64,000 nt of DNA, taken from contig NC_134373.1 of the NCBI RefSeq assembly GCF_035582795.1, forward strand, positions 43,631,173-43,695,172, given 5' to 3'. Source of the DNA: Mycteria americana. Taxonomy: Eukaryota > Chordata > Aves > Ciconiiformes > Ciconiidae. Shown here one piece after another: positions 48,617-61,289 of this stretch. Numbering within the stretch: position 1 is the stretch's first letter; every line of letters begins with the position of its first letter. Both the position numbers and the translations under genes were made by a program. The notes beneath the pieces were generated by a model. That model ran no database searches. It was given only the letters and a program-made list of their open reading frames with translations, and was not told the origin of the DNA.

Positions 48617-51275
48617 AGCAAGTATTTAAACCTCAGACACCCCTAGAGATAGGAAAATATTATAGCCGATATAGATGATGTCGGCCAGTATCTGTGCTGC
48701 TCTGGACACCTATGTTTTCACACCAGGACTGTGGAACAGAATTCAGACATTTTGCAAAAAATCAAGATCTTGTATAAAAATGGCACATACGGGGAAGAGG
48801 AATGGTTGCAAGAATAACGTAAATAACCCAGTTTAATGCCTCTTTTTCTGAGTAGAAACAATTTGTGACTATAATTCATTTTAACATCAGTCACCTAATC
48901 AGGTAAGCCATAGGAACAGCAAGGGACTAAATCTACTGAATTTCACCTGTGTACCTAATATTTATACTCAGTGAACGGCACGGAACTGCGACCAGAAGTT
49001 GAGCTCATGTTTCACAGGATTAGAGCTGAAGCTAAGAAGGCAGGTAGGAGAGGAAGAGTCTGTCTCGCAAGCTGCTTGTTTCCTAAACAGAAATACTAGA
49101 TTTAAGGGGGGTTCTTTGAGAAATCCTTTTTTTTTTCCTCTGAACAAAGGAAAAAATCTCTTAAAAATGACTAATTTGGTAAAATTCTTTAAGGCGTCTT
49201 TATCACCATATTTGCTCATGTGATGTTGTTTAAAGTGACCGTTTATGACTGGTAAGCACGCCTTGCTAGCCACTGCTCTTTCTGGGAAATCTTCCTCGTT
49301 GAGCCGACAGTCCCAAGCAATATTTAAGTGATGTCACCGGTAAGTAAAGCAGAAAAATCGTTATTTTCATTTTTGCAGTTCCACTAGGGCAAAGTATGGG
49401 ATTTCCTAAAACACAGAACTATTAAAGGACGTGTTTGAAGCTGGGGAGTGGGCACACAGTGTTTACTCAAGAAAGACAGTGAGAATTTTGCCTCATTCCC
49501 TGTTGCAGGACTGGATCCCAAATGGCACGGCTTGCCCAGGTCTCAGTTCAGCACCCGCGGCGTGTTAGGTGACCTGGTGGGGACCTTCCTAGGCTAAATA
49601 AAATGCATAGCGCATGTGTTCCACATGCCACTAGAAAAACTTCGGCATTTTATGAGAGGATAAATAGCCAAGAGACAGACCACAGTAAATTAAATAACCT
49701 CCTCCCTGCAATGTTAATTCAGGAACTTGCTATCTCAGCATCTGATATCATGACACCGATGATACTTGAGAGATTGGCAAGTGGTAGGAAGGCATCATTT
49801 AAAAAAGAAAAAGAGATGAAATCAGAAAACCTCTCTATCAATCTGCCAAGCTGTCAGAGACGCTTGTTCTGAAACAATTCCTCTCATTTCCAATAAATTA
49901 TGTCAGAACTGGATAAAAGGCATAGACAGCGAGTCTGGAGACAGCCGCCTCCTCTCCTGAGCTTTGTTCAAACAATTTGGGGTAAATCTAACATCAGTGC
50001 CAGATGACAGTGAGTCTGGACACCGTTAATTTGGGAAGCCTGATGCAAGCAAACAGCTCGCGAGGAGGCAGCGCATCAGGACGACACGTCCGGTGGCACC
50101 GTCCCTTCCTCCTGCCCCAGGAAAAGTCTTCAGCTCTCGCCTGAAGGGAGAAGGGTTCTTCATTTTAAACTGATAGTATCTGATGAAAAGACAGTGTTTG
50201 TCAAAACAGAAATTAAACTCAAAATGTAAATTCAACGTTGATTATGTGTACCAATAAATACGTTACAGTACATCCCATGGAGGCCATTAAAATACAAAAA
50301 CAAAGGATTATTAGGAAGTTAAAGAAATTAAGGAAAAATCTATCGATCACCTAACCTTAAAAATTTCAATAAGAGCAGCTTGATACACTCAATATTAACC
50401 ACACAAACCATGCTTAGCAAAATATCAAAGGCCGTTTGGTGATGCCAGCAGGGAGCAAAGGTAGAGCGCTAACTACCTGAGGACTGCTGAAACTCAGGCA
50501 GACAATACAAGAGAAGCCAGGTATTAAAAAGCGTCAGAAAGGTATAACAAGATGTACGTGGGGATGACGTTGGTCAAACTCAAAGCACGCCAGCACTGCA
50601 GGCTGCTGCTTTACCCAGCCTTCACAGGCACGCGGAATCCAAAGAGCAGCTAGCGCAGCTCGGGGTGCTGGGGTGAGACGCCGCAAAGGTGGCTCACTGG
50701 CTTGCTCCAGACCATGTGGACAGGGACAAGACATTAACCACAGTCTTTCAAACATTTTTCTGGATATTCTTCAGGAAAAAAACCCCAACCTGCCGTCAGT
50801 CCTGCTCAAAAGATCTCAGGCAACCCCAGGAAAAAGCATTGTGAGCTGATCTTCACTGTCTGCTGCGTTGGACTGGAACTCAAAGAACATTGCACTGACC
50901 CAATCCCGGAATGAAAAGGCAGCCAACATGTACTAAACCTGTTACAGCGGACATGTCAGCACGAAACGCATGGGTAGGAGGAGGCCACACTGAGTGGTAG
51001 TTTAACAAGTGCACATTATTATTTACTATATCATAGAACAACTGCAAGGAAAGGAACCGTGATGTAGTGACAATTTACACAGAAAAGTAAAACTCCTTTC
51101 TCCCAGGTCAGGGAGGAAAAACCTCTAGAATAGCTAAACCTTGTTTGCAGCAGGTAATTAAACAGATGTTTACACAGGAATAACTGAACTGCTCTTTAGT
51201 CCCCACCAGTAACAACACAGGAGTGCTAAAAAATACCACTGTTTTCTCTCACGTATCCAGAGAGCATCACCCATA
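48617..51275. other. Unique DNA, no gene seen
   Basis: Mixed AT-rich sequence. Frames at 48968-49273 (minus), 48999-49223 (plus) and 49603-49872 (plus) have no recognisable domain. A mildly GC-rich part lies at 50570-50720. Confidence 0.5.
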
Positions 51276-51279
51276 CCTA

Positions 51280-51840
51280 AACCATTCCTAAACCATTCCT
51301 GGCAATGTCAGTCCTGAACGCCTCCAGCAATGAGTCCCGTACACCCCACGTGCTGAACCTATGTCCATCCTTGCCTGGTGTTACTGTCTGGAAACCCCTA
51401 GTACCTCATGCAGCTCTCCCTTGCTACAATACAATTGTGCCATTTCCCGTCCAAGTGAATGTGCAGAGCAGATCATCCTACCCCTTCCGGCAGCAGTCTT
51501 TCTATATATCTGAGGACTGTTGATATCCTTTCCTTTAGTATCCTGTAGAACAAGCAATGCCTCATCTCTCAACACTTCTCCATGGGTCACGTTTGCTGCA
51601 TTTCTCATCACACGTTTTGCTTTTCTCTCCAGCAGTTCCTAACTCTTGAAACAGGCTGCCCAAAGTAGGCTACTCTACCCCAGCTGGGGTCTTACCCTTC
51701 GTGAGCAAATGATACTCCACGTCTTTAAGGTTATTCTCCTGTTTGTACGGTCCTGTGTGAGGCTGGTCTTTCTCAGAGTAACACAACACTGTTGACTAAG
51801 GTTCAGTTTGAAAACCACTGCAGCACAGTCTATCATTCAT
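51280..51840 (-). mobile_element. Probable ancient CR1-like LINE fragment
   Basis: Read on the plus strand, several phrases resemble the reverse complement of an old CR1 3' region in the expected order. These are AACGCCTCCAGCAATGAGTC near 51317, CAGGCTGCCCAAAGTAGGCTACTCTA spread over 51653-51678, CCCAGCTGGGGTCTTACC near 51680, and GTTGACTAAGGTTCAGTTTG near 51792. The match is patchy, as expected for an insertion far older than the three 3' fragments elsewhere in the window. The ends are approximate. It begins with a small 11-bp duplication (CTAAACCATTC, 51277-51298). Confidence 0.5.
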
Positions 51841-53966
51841 AAACACTATAAACTACTATAATCTGCATCATCCTTGGAAAACCTATGGAATACAAACCAA
51901 TGGCTACGGTTCTAGAGCACATACTGAAACAGCAGAGCATCCACATCGTCTGCTAAACATCAGAAACCATCGCTACCTAGGATGATAATTTCAGCGCATC
52001 AGCAAGGCTGAGGGGCTGTTCCTCCCTCCAACTGACGTCCCTGGGAAAACTTTCTGCTCCCCTCTCCTATCCAGCCACTTTCTTGCCTCTTTAGCCGATG
52101 GTAGCTTTGGGCAGGAAGACTTTCTTATGTATTAGTGAGTGCCTAGCACAATAAATAATGTATTATATTGTAATGTAGGTAATAATTCATACTCTTCTCA
52201 CTTTATTGTTTCATTTTAAAAAGATGCTCCCTCAGTATCTCTTCAGCCTCCATTCATTAGATTCTCCTTCTGTGGATTCTCATCTTCTTGCAAGTTTCAT
52301 GCTTCCAAAATTCAGTATATTCCATTAGTTTCCTAAATTCAAATGTACAGCAAAATTTACCCGAATGCAGGAGTGCGTTCCTCCTGTCCTATCTCCAGAT
52401 CTCTTCCTCTGGTCACTTCAAGCAGGGAAGAGTTCCCAATACTCCTGTTACTTAACAGATTTTTTTGTGGCATTCCAATTAGTTCCATTGTTCATCTTAA
52501 TGAAGAAAAAACTACCACTTGAATCCCGTTAAAATCAGTGAAACATTTGTGCTAGTTTAATAATTGCTACAGGGAAGTTTTTTCTGTATTTATATTAGAA
52601 GCATTTAAGATGTTTAGACAGAGTTGTTCACAGACACACATTGCGATAGAGCCCCTATGGTGTCAACCATAGATAAAAAAACACCCACAGCACACATAGC
52701 ATGAGACTAACCTACGTAAGTAAATATAAAACCTGTTTGGCATTATCTGGAATACATAAAAGAATATAATTGGCTAGATATCTGTTTCTGAATCTGCAAC
52801 TCATTCTCTGTAACATGGGTTAAGCAGCAGTTGTTTAAAGGTGACGGGAAAGCATAATTGAAAATTGAGCTAATCAGAGATTTCTGTGCTGAATTACCTC
52901 CGTAGCAAGCTGCAAGGGTGGGAGGAAGAGGGAAGACAAAGCAAAGAGGATTGCTCGCTCGCTCTCAACATGGCAATGTTCCCTTCCCCTTCTCTGAGAG
53001 TCTCCCAAAAGACAACAGAGAAATACCAAGAAAACATATATTGTAAATGATCAGCCAAAATAGATCTTTGAGATGATTAAAATAAAACTAAAAACTGTCA
53101 CGTATTTGTTTTATGCGACCACATTTCTAAATACCAACTATCACTGTCCTTAGTTATTTTTCATAAGATGATAGGATACTAAAAACTATTCCCAACTTGT
53201 ATATAACTAAAATTCCCTTCTTCCTAGCTTTCAAATTGTTTTACATTTCTTTGTTTCGGGATGCAGCTCCAGGATGAGGACTGGAAAGAGAAGTGGCTAA
53301 CTCTGCAAGACACCCTGTTTTAATTTCATTCATGGCCCCACTGTACACTAAACACATCAGAAGCATCCCTCGGTCTCCCGAGATCTCCGGGACACATGTG
53401 CGTACCCAAGAGGTTCAGATAATAATTAGCATTGTTACATCCTTCCTAATTATCTAATCCTTACAGAGCGTGTAGGCGTTTCCAAGGCCCTGCCTGTTCG
53501 TGTTCTCCTTGACTTCACGACCATATACTCCTTTTTCAATCAAAACAGCTGGCTGGGGACCAGCAACTCAGGGAACACGGGCCCGTGAGAGGTTTGCAGA
53601 GGACAAGGAGGTTTGTACGGTCGCTGAATGGCCAGGGAAGCCGGGCACAGCCCAACTGTTGGGATAGCTGGATACCGGCTGAGTTTCCAACAGGGAGGAG
53701 GAAATAGAAATTACGGCCAGTTGGATTAGCTGCTTGGCCAGAGAAACCTGGAGCTAATGCTGGCACCCGCTCACTCAATGTCCCTGCTGCTATCTGCCCC
53801 TTCGCTCCGACGCAGACAGGAGCAGAAGCCACGGGACAGTGTTTACCAGGAGCCATAGCAACTTCCATTGGCCGCAGTCACAGACGGCTCCGCTACCTGA
53901 CTGAAGGGTTGGATGTGCGATATTTCGTCTGGCCTATGCAAATATTTCCAGAGCATCCCGCATGCA
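51841..53966. other. Unique DNA, no gene seen
   Basis: AT-rich sequence, becoming more GC-rich at 53470-53960. The 110-codon minus frame at 53536-53868 has no recognisable domain. Confidence 0.5.
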
Positions 53967-55373
53967 CGTGGTGGGCTGACCCTGGCTGGACGCCCGGTGC
54001 CCACCAAAGCCGCTCTGTCACTCCCCTCCTCAGCCGGACTGGGGAGAGAAGATACAACGAAAGGCTCGTGGGTCGGGATAAGGACAGGGCGATCACTCAG
54101 CAATTACTGTCAAAATTACTGGCAAAACAGACTTGACTTGGGGAAATTAGTTTAATTTATTACCAATCAAATCAGAGTAGGATAATGAGAGAATAAAAAC
54201 TAAATCTTGAAACACCTCCTCCCCACCCCTCCCTTCTTCCCGGGCTCAACTTCACTCCCATTTCTCCACCTCCTCCCCTCAGCGGTGCAGGGGTTTGGGA
54301 ATGGGGGCTGCGGTCAGTTCATCACTGCTGGTCTCTGCCGCTCCTTCCTCCTCAGGGGAGGACTCCTCACACTCTTCCCTGCTCCAGCCTGGGGTCCCTC
54401 CCACGGGAGAGAGTCCTCCACGAACTGCTCCAGCGTGGGTCCTTCCCATGGGCTGCAGTTCTTCACCAACCGCTCCAGCGTGGGTCTCTTCCATGGGGTG
54501 CAGTCCTTCAGGAACAGACTGCTCCAGCGTGGGTCCCTTCCACGTGGGGTCCAAGCCCTGGCAGCAAACCTGCTCCAGCGTCAGCTCCTCTCTCCACAGG
54601 GCCACAGGTCCTGCCAGGAGCCTGCTCCACCACGGGCTCTCCACAGGGTCACAGGCTCCTTCGGGCATCCACCTGCTCCAGCGTGGGGTCCTCCATGGGC
54701 TGCAGTGGATACCTGCTCCGGCGTGGACCTCCATGGGCTGCAGTGGAGATCTGCTCCACCGTGGACCTCCACGGGCTGCAGTGGAGATCTGCTCCACCGT
54801 GGACCTCCATGGGCTGCAGTGGATATCTGCTCCACCGTGGACCTCCATGGGCTGCAGTGGATATCTGCTCCACCATGGACCTCCACGGGCTGCAGTGGAT
54901 ATCTGCTCCACCGTGGACCTCCATGGGCTGCAGTGGATATCTGCTCCACCGTGGACCTCCACAGGCTGCAGGGACAGCCTGCCTCACCATGTTCTGCACC
55001 GTGGCTGCAGGGGCTCTCTGCTCCGGCGCCTGGAGCACCTCCTTCCCTCCTTCTCCACTGACCTTGGGGCCTGCAGGGTCGTTCCTCTCACATGTTCTCA
55101 CTCCTCTCTCCAGCTGCAGTTGTGCAGGGTTTTTTCCCCTTCTTAAACACGTTATCCCAGAGGTGCTACCACCGTCGCTGATGGGCTCGGCCTTGGCCAG
55201 TGGCCGGTCCGTCTTGGAGCTGGCTGGCACTGGCTCTATCAGACATGGGGGAAGCTTCTAGCAGCTTCTCACAGAAGCCACCCCTGTAGCCCCCCGCTAC
55301 CAAAACCTTGCCATGCAAACCCAATATAGTGTATAAGTGTCTCATCAAATGTTTGTCATGCAAGTACGTGACA
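53967..55373 (-). mobile_element. LTR-like unit of an avian endogenous retrovirus, with internal repeats
   Basis: About 1.4 kb, best read on the minus strand from 55373 (TGTCACGTACTTG) to 53967. Its 3' part parallels the R-U5 tail of the LTRs at 27875 and 38422 in the same order. There is a polyadenylation signal AATAAA (plus-strand TTTATT, 54156-54161), then a CCTTATC-CGACCCACGAGCC block (plus strand near 54067-54084). A short GAGGGGAGTGACAGAGCGGC block follows (plus strand near 54012-54031), and the end is CCAGCCAGGGTCAGCCCACC. The U3-like part is unusually long and holds degenerate 50-65-base repeats and a 38-base tandem core. No target duplication could be matched, and the terminal TG/CA is mutated at 53967. 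It could also be a composite or non-autonomous repeat. No retroviral genes are present. Confidence 0.62.
54713..54978. repeat. 38-bp minisatellite, 7 units
   Basis: Seven head-to-tail 38-base units (starting at 54713, 54751, 54789, 54827, 54865, 54903 and 54941) share CTGCTCCACCGTGGACCTCC and GGGCTGCAGTGGATAT. Units 3, 4 and 6 are identical and the edge units are more diverged, which points to local homogenisation. A 40-base related unit precedes it (54673-54712), and looser relatives continue back to about 54420 and forward to about 55030. Since 38 is not a multiple of 3, every frame cycles through all three phases. This keeps frames open on both strands (54207-55061, 54295-55146 and 54683-55261 plus; 54279-54962 and 54649-55230 minus). 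These are not genes. Confidence 0.95.
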
Positions 55374-57310
55374 CTAGGCACCTGATGGAGCATCACTGCA
55401 CCTGAAGGGGGATCTACCCCTTTAAAAACTTATAATATTCAGCTCAGATAATACAAAAATCAGCTGGTGATAGTGGCTGGGCACAGAGTGTGACAAACAG
55501 ATCCCCTTCTCTCCCTTACTTATAGGATCCTATATTCTCAGTTACCAAGTCATTTTATTAAAGATGCGTGTTATTACAAGTGCCGACCCAGAGTTCTCCT
55601 AAAATGCCACCAAAGACGGCAAAATGCCACCCTATGGAAACCTGCGCACGAGGACAGAGCTCCGTGGAGATGGAGAATGAATAACATTTCCAGGCGTGGA
55701 TGGGTCCTAAAGCACAATAGCAGCCAGCGATCCCTTGGGTGGCTGAAGCGAGTCTGGAGAGCCACCACCACCCTGGCTCCCTGCTCCGGGCACAGTGCGA
55801 TGCCGTTCCTGCAAGTGGTCGGTCCGGTACCACGAACATACAATAAGACTGAGAGATGTTCTCTGAAACTTATCCAACAAAGTTAAACCTTAAATATTTG
55901 AGCCGGCGTTTAGCCAGAAGAACTGAGACTGCTCTACTTATCTCTTTGTAGAGGTTGCTCCTAACAAATAACGCATCTCATTCGTGCAAAGTCACCTTCA
56001 GATGGGTGTTCACCTCTTGCCCATTGGTTTATTAAGTTCACTGTTGCTCTTCTCAGGTCACACTGGCCTTTGCAAGCAGGTTCATGTAATCCATGTCCAT
56101 ATTTGGAGCCAATTCAGAACCCCAAGAACACTACTGGAGAAGCCTCGAGTTCAGCAAGCAGCCGTGTTAAAAGCCAGGGTTTCTGAGCGTGGGGGCTTTT
56201 TTTGGCTGTGCTCAGCACGCTCATGTGCTTTCAGATCTGCTATGAGTCTGTGCGCAAAGCCCCACGGACCAGAAGGTCACTGGACAGACTAGTTGTGGTT
56301 TTCTGTGTGTCTGGACAGCACATTGCGAGAGTTATAATAACTAGAAGATGCTGTACACATATGATGTTTTATAATTATTATACAACTATAGATATTATCA
56401 TTTTAGCTGAAAAATCCATGTGTTGTTTACACGGTCTGCCACTTCATAAAAACAGCTCCAGGGTACAGTAAACTGCTCCCTCCCAGATTTAAAAAGCTGT
56501 TGTGCTTCCTTCTTCGTAAGACACAGTAACAATTTCAAGTTCCACATTTTTATGAATATTCGTAACGTATCATGAGTTACATATCCTGAGTTACAGAGGC
56601 TACTGCAAAATCAAAACACAGTGTTTGTCATACTGCTTCCTCCCATGATGGTCTGTTTGCCTGCTTTCCTCATTCTTTGAAAACCACTACGTAAAAGGAG
56701 ATATTGCATCTCCTCGTATAAGACTCATCGTAAGGCTACTGTTTTCATGGCTGAAACAGTGGTTTAGGAGCACTGGTCCTCTTACAGTCAAGCTTTTATG
56801 TTCTTTAGATGCTTTCAAATACCTCATTTGCAGAGCTGCCTGCCTTCACCCACACGGTCTGCAAAGCCACCCATGAAACACAAAATTTTCTTTTTTTTTT
56901 TATGTGGAGGTAAGTTTCTAGATGAAGCAAAAGTGCAAAAACTTTCTTAGCAAGATGGACAGGGCAGAATGGTCTGGCCGTTTCTGACCTCAACATAAAG
57001 CAATCTTTAAAAAGACCTTTTCCTGACGTAGTTGAGAGAAATGCCACATTACTAGTCCGTGGTGTCTAGGTGAATTATGCGGAGCATCCTCAAGACTCCG
57101 TTTGGAGAACGAGCCATTGGGAACACAGCCACACTTAAAGTTTTTGCATTGCCTTTGTATTTTTTTTAAAAAATATTGTCGTGGGTTGTAAATAATTACA
57201 GGAATTGTGTTTGAGGGTATTCTGTTAGTTACTGGGAAATGATGTCACAAAGTATATGAAGTCTAAAATATGCTACATATAAATATTTCAAGAAATTATT
57301 TGCCCTAAGT
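55374..57310. other. Unique DNA, no gene seen
   Basis: Mixed sequence. Two shifted minus frames at 55558-55843 and a plus frame at 55984-56292 have no recognisable product. Confidence 0.5.
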
Positions 57311-57330
57311 AAAAAAAAAAAAAAAAAAAA
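57311..57330. repeat. Poly(A) tract, 20 nt
   Basis: Longest A run in the window. No retrocopied gene body lies upstream on the plus strand or downstream in reverse, so it is treated as simple sequence. Confidence 0.9.
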
Positions 57331-60300
57331 GAAGTTTTCTGAAGATTAAAGAAAAATAATCTAAGGTTTCATCTAAATTTAAGACATTTCTTTTGGCTTT
57401 CATGAAACATCCTGCTGTATCAGGCATTTGACCTCTTTAGCACTTGACCTTTTTTTGTAGTATGTAGATTTGAAAATTAATTCATATTCATTCCTCACGT
57501 GTTGGGTTTTTTTTTCCCCCTCTCAGAAGTAGGATATTTATTGTCACAACGATGTTACAGGGCATTAATTAATGTGGCACTTTTAGAACTGGTCCTTGGG
57601 GACTTGAACAGAAAGTACTACCAGTGTATGAAATCATGCCTTTGGCACTCCTTGATACTGGAACAAGTTGGAGAGTGTATATTCATTAACTTGAGGCTTC
57701 CTTAGGAATTACCAAGAGCTACAGAAAGAATGAACTGAAGCTATTACTCCTGGAAATATGGCTTTAAGCAAGCGTTTACTTGATTTTCGCCAGCGTTTGT
57801 GAAGGCCAAGCAATACATGAATATGATATTCTTGAATAAGAATAGTTTTATCAGAAGAAAGAATAGTTTCTGAGACTCCTTACGGCCAATCAAAAAGAAT
57901 GAACACAATAGATTAAATTATCTCCTCAAGACAAAAAAAAAAATACATTCATAACGTAGTACTGGAGAAGAGAGGGAAAACAACATATATGTTTGTTGTG
58001 TTCGTCAGAAATCCATATTTGTTCAGACAGCCAGCACCTTTTAGAACTATATAATTCACTAACCCTGTATATACTGTCTTGTTTGCGAGATAAGAATGGC
58101 TCCTGGCCAAAGAAGCTTTTAATTCTTAAAATTCAAAAATTATTTTTAAAAGAGAAACTAATTCTACAAATATTTAAAACAGAGAATTACTGTATTTGTA
58201 GGATTTCCATCCAAATTCAATTTTAAAGTATATGATCAGCTTCGATAACATCAACAAACTGTAGTCCACTTACTTGTAGGCTAAATATACCCTATATTTT
58301 GATGGTATCAGGAATGTTTTAAGTTTCCTCATATTTAATGATTTTTCATATCTGCCAGCTACACACAGCAAATTAATTTTTGAAATTATAAGGGATCTGT
58401 GTAACTGGACCGTAAGAAAAGTATTGCAGAATATATTTTCCTTCTGTTCCTGTAAAGCAAAAGACTTAAAAATATCAAACTTTACACGCTGGTTGGTCCT
58501 TTTCTATCTGGAAAACAAAGGTTTTCCTGAAACCTTCCTTCCCCATAGCATCACGGGCAGCCCCTCGTACGGCAGTGCCCTGCTCACCACTCCTGCTCTG
58601 CATCGTATCGCGCCTGAAACTGGTGTGCAGGCAGTCAGGTTCTGAGGACCCGAAACGGCATGGCTGAGGGGACGGCTGAAGGACGCCTTCACCTGCCAGC
58701 TGCTTCCTGAGCGGGGAAACACAGAAGAGCTGGGACCGAGTCAGATATTCAGGTGGTGGGATTACGTGCTTGACAAAATTGCATAATCCAAATGGCTCAG
58801 GAGAGCTCTTCTGGCATGTTCCAGCATGCCGCGGGCTGCAGAAAAATAAGCACATGCTGATCTCGCGTGGTGTTCGCAGCTATCAAACACCACAAAAGGG
58901 TAACCACAGAGCAAGGATTTCTAACAAACTGAAAAAAAGGCAGTGAGTACGCTTATGGTCTTGCCGACAGGAATAATTCTATATTACAGTTTGTTCAAAA
59001 AATATTACGGAAATAGGCAAAAATTGCCTTTTCTGTCACTAATGCTGAGATAAATGCACAAAAGGAGGGCTTTCCTTTGTGAGCATCACCTTCTTCCAAG
59101 GAAAGGCAATGTCACTTAAAAGTAAAAGGAGGCACAGCTCTTTCCTTTTGAGTTTGTATGCTGCTTTGCCACAAGATGAACAAAAGGGAGTGTTAGCCGC
59201 AATGTCAAATGGCCAGGCTGCTGCATGGGGGACTTCTGGAAGAGCCTGTAGACAAGATGCCCCTCTAGTCCACTTCTCCCATGTATCTTAAGTTATTTGA
59301 TTCTTCACCTTTCCTCTCAGCGATAAAAATTATTAATAATAAACTTCATTTTACAATAGGCCCTCACCCACGTGCAGCGACTCGTGCACGTCACCTACAA
59401 ACCGCAGCGGAGAGGCGCTGCCGGCCGGGAAGGGCTCTGCCGATGAGACAGCTCGCCGTGCCCACACCGCACTACACGTTCGTGACACAAAGCTGGAGAC
59501 CAACCTGACAGAGGTTTTCATGGTGCATCTCGAAAATGCCACGCAAAAGTGTCAAAAGAAACATAGTCATAGGGTGCCCGTGGGAAGCCAGGGGCCCTGC
59601 GAAGGTGCGGAGATGCAGCTCGCGCTGATGGATGCAGTTCCCAGTCGGTCAGGCAGCCCGGGTCAGGCTAAATAACCTAGGTATTATCAAACTGCTTTTT
59701 CACAGGTATTCAGGTATTAAAATGACAAACTGTAGGGATGACTGCTAGCCTGGAGACACTGCCGTTCCATTATTTAATGTCTATTTTTTTAAGTGCCTGA
59801 GATTTTCTCTGTAAAAAAATAATGAACTTTACAAAATGTCACTTTTACTAAAAGAAATTATGGCTTGAATACCTGAATATGAATATTAGATACAAAAAAA
59901 AAAGTTCATTTAAATAATGCTAAGGTTGTGACACAAACTGACAAAAGCGAGGAAATGCAGAGTCACAGCTGACACTGTCCTTAATGCACACGACTTTTGG
60001 GAAGGGCGGGAGGGCAAGAGTGTAACCCCAGTCGTGGTCTCAAGTTTGAAGACTTTGATTTCTGCAATTTTGTGTCCATGCCTTAATACATTTTAAAGAA
60101 TTTTTTAATCCCCTTATTTAATAGAAGAAAACATTTTTCACAGAAATTATCAATTGCGTTTAATGCAGTTTCTACGCTCACTTCACGGGGTGTTGTAGAT
60201 CGTCATCACGCTGGCAGAGCAGAGGAGCTGATGGCATTATCTGAAGGAAAATGTATTGGACAGAGGTACTACCCCAGATTTTGTCTACAAGAACCAAAGA

Positions 60301-61289
60301 CCTTATTTCTCTTGGCATGAGCAGAGTAGCATAACTACGGAGCAAAGGCACAAAAGGCTTATACCAGCACAGTCTGGTTTTGTGTATGTAGGAACAGCAC
60401 CAGAACGTGTGTCCGTGCACCGCGCCGACACAGCCGGCACCAGGCAAGTGCCACAGCCCCGCGCGGCGCGGTGCCATCAGCAAAGGGAGGGTGCGACCCT
60501 GCGGGCTCTGCCAGCCACCCCTACTCTGAGCAGCCCAACCCGGGCTTCGCGGCTGAAGAGAGCAGCCTTGGCTTGGTTAGAAGAATCACAGAGGGTCGCC
60601 TTGCGTAAGAAATCTACTTCCTAGTCTTTCCTGTCAATGGGGAGTATTTAAAAAGTTTTGGGTTTGCTTTTTATCTTGGTGGGAAAGGAAGGGGGCTAAG
60701 AAAAAATGGACTTTAATCATTTGGAAACAGACACCTTGAATTCTACAAACACAGGGTTGGAGTACATTCGAGATAACGTTATTTATGCAGTCTGGCCACA
60801 TCGCACAAAACAAGTGGATGGACAAGGGCATGGCACCTCACCATGTAAATTATCTCTCTCAATAAATCCAAAACCTTAGACCAGCTCCTTTTACACCCAC
60901 AAATGCTGAGAAGCAATCAAAATGACAGCCAAGCTAAACTTGGAAAGTCCAGTCTTATTTGCGAGCCCAGGAAAGAGACGATTAATACAAGCTGTGCAAA
61001 CTTTCTGCAGTTCTTTCTAGAAACAATGGAAAATTTTATTTCTAATTTACTGAAACTATGCACACCCAGAACTAAGATGTTTACGCAGAGCTGACCTGCA
61101 CCATTGCTACTTTACAGCTCAGGGCTCCAGTAGCTTAAGTATGTCTGCGTTATGCAGACACAACTGTGAAGTGCAGACATACATGATGCATCCAAACCTC
61201 TTTCCAAAATCATCAGTCCAAAAAATACTCATTTTCTATGCCCAATTTCAAATACTATCAACATAGTCATTTATATACTCTAAACAATA
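57331..61289. other. Unique DNA, no gene seen
   Basis: About 4 kb, AT-rich to 58490, then mixed with CpG-containing patches at 59370-59480 and 60410-60560. A 68-codon frame at 57499-57705 follows a pyrimidine tract ending in CTCAG (57525-57526). Others (58475-58855 minus, 60256-60624 plus) are unremarkable. AT-rich sequence at 57780-58250 is enhancer-like in texture only. Confidence 0.5.

Noticed and set aside
54713..54978. Possible CRISPR array (regular ~38-bp repeat)
   Set aside because: Units are directly adjacent with no unique spacers, in a bird genome and inside an LTR-like unit.
54207..55146. Plus-strand frames of 284 and 283 codons (54207-55061 and 54295-55146), plus long minus-strand frames
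   Set aside because: They are produced by a stop-free 38-bp repeat whose length is not a multiple of 3, so all frames stay open. The peptides are periodic and match nothing known.
57311..57330. Poly(A) tail of a processed pseudogene
   Set aside because: No gene-like body precedes the tract and no flanking duplication was seen.
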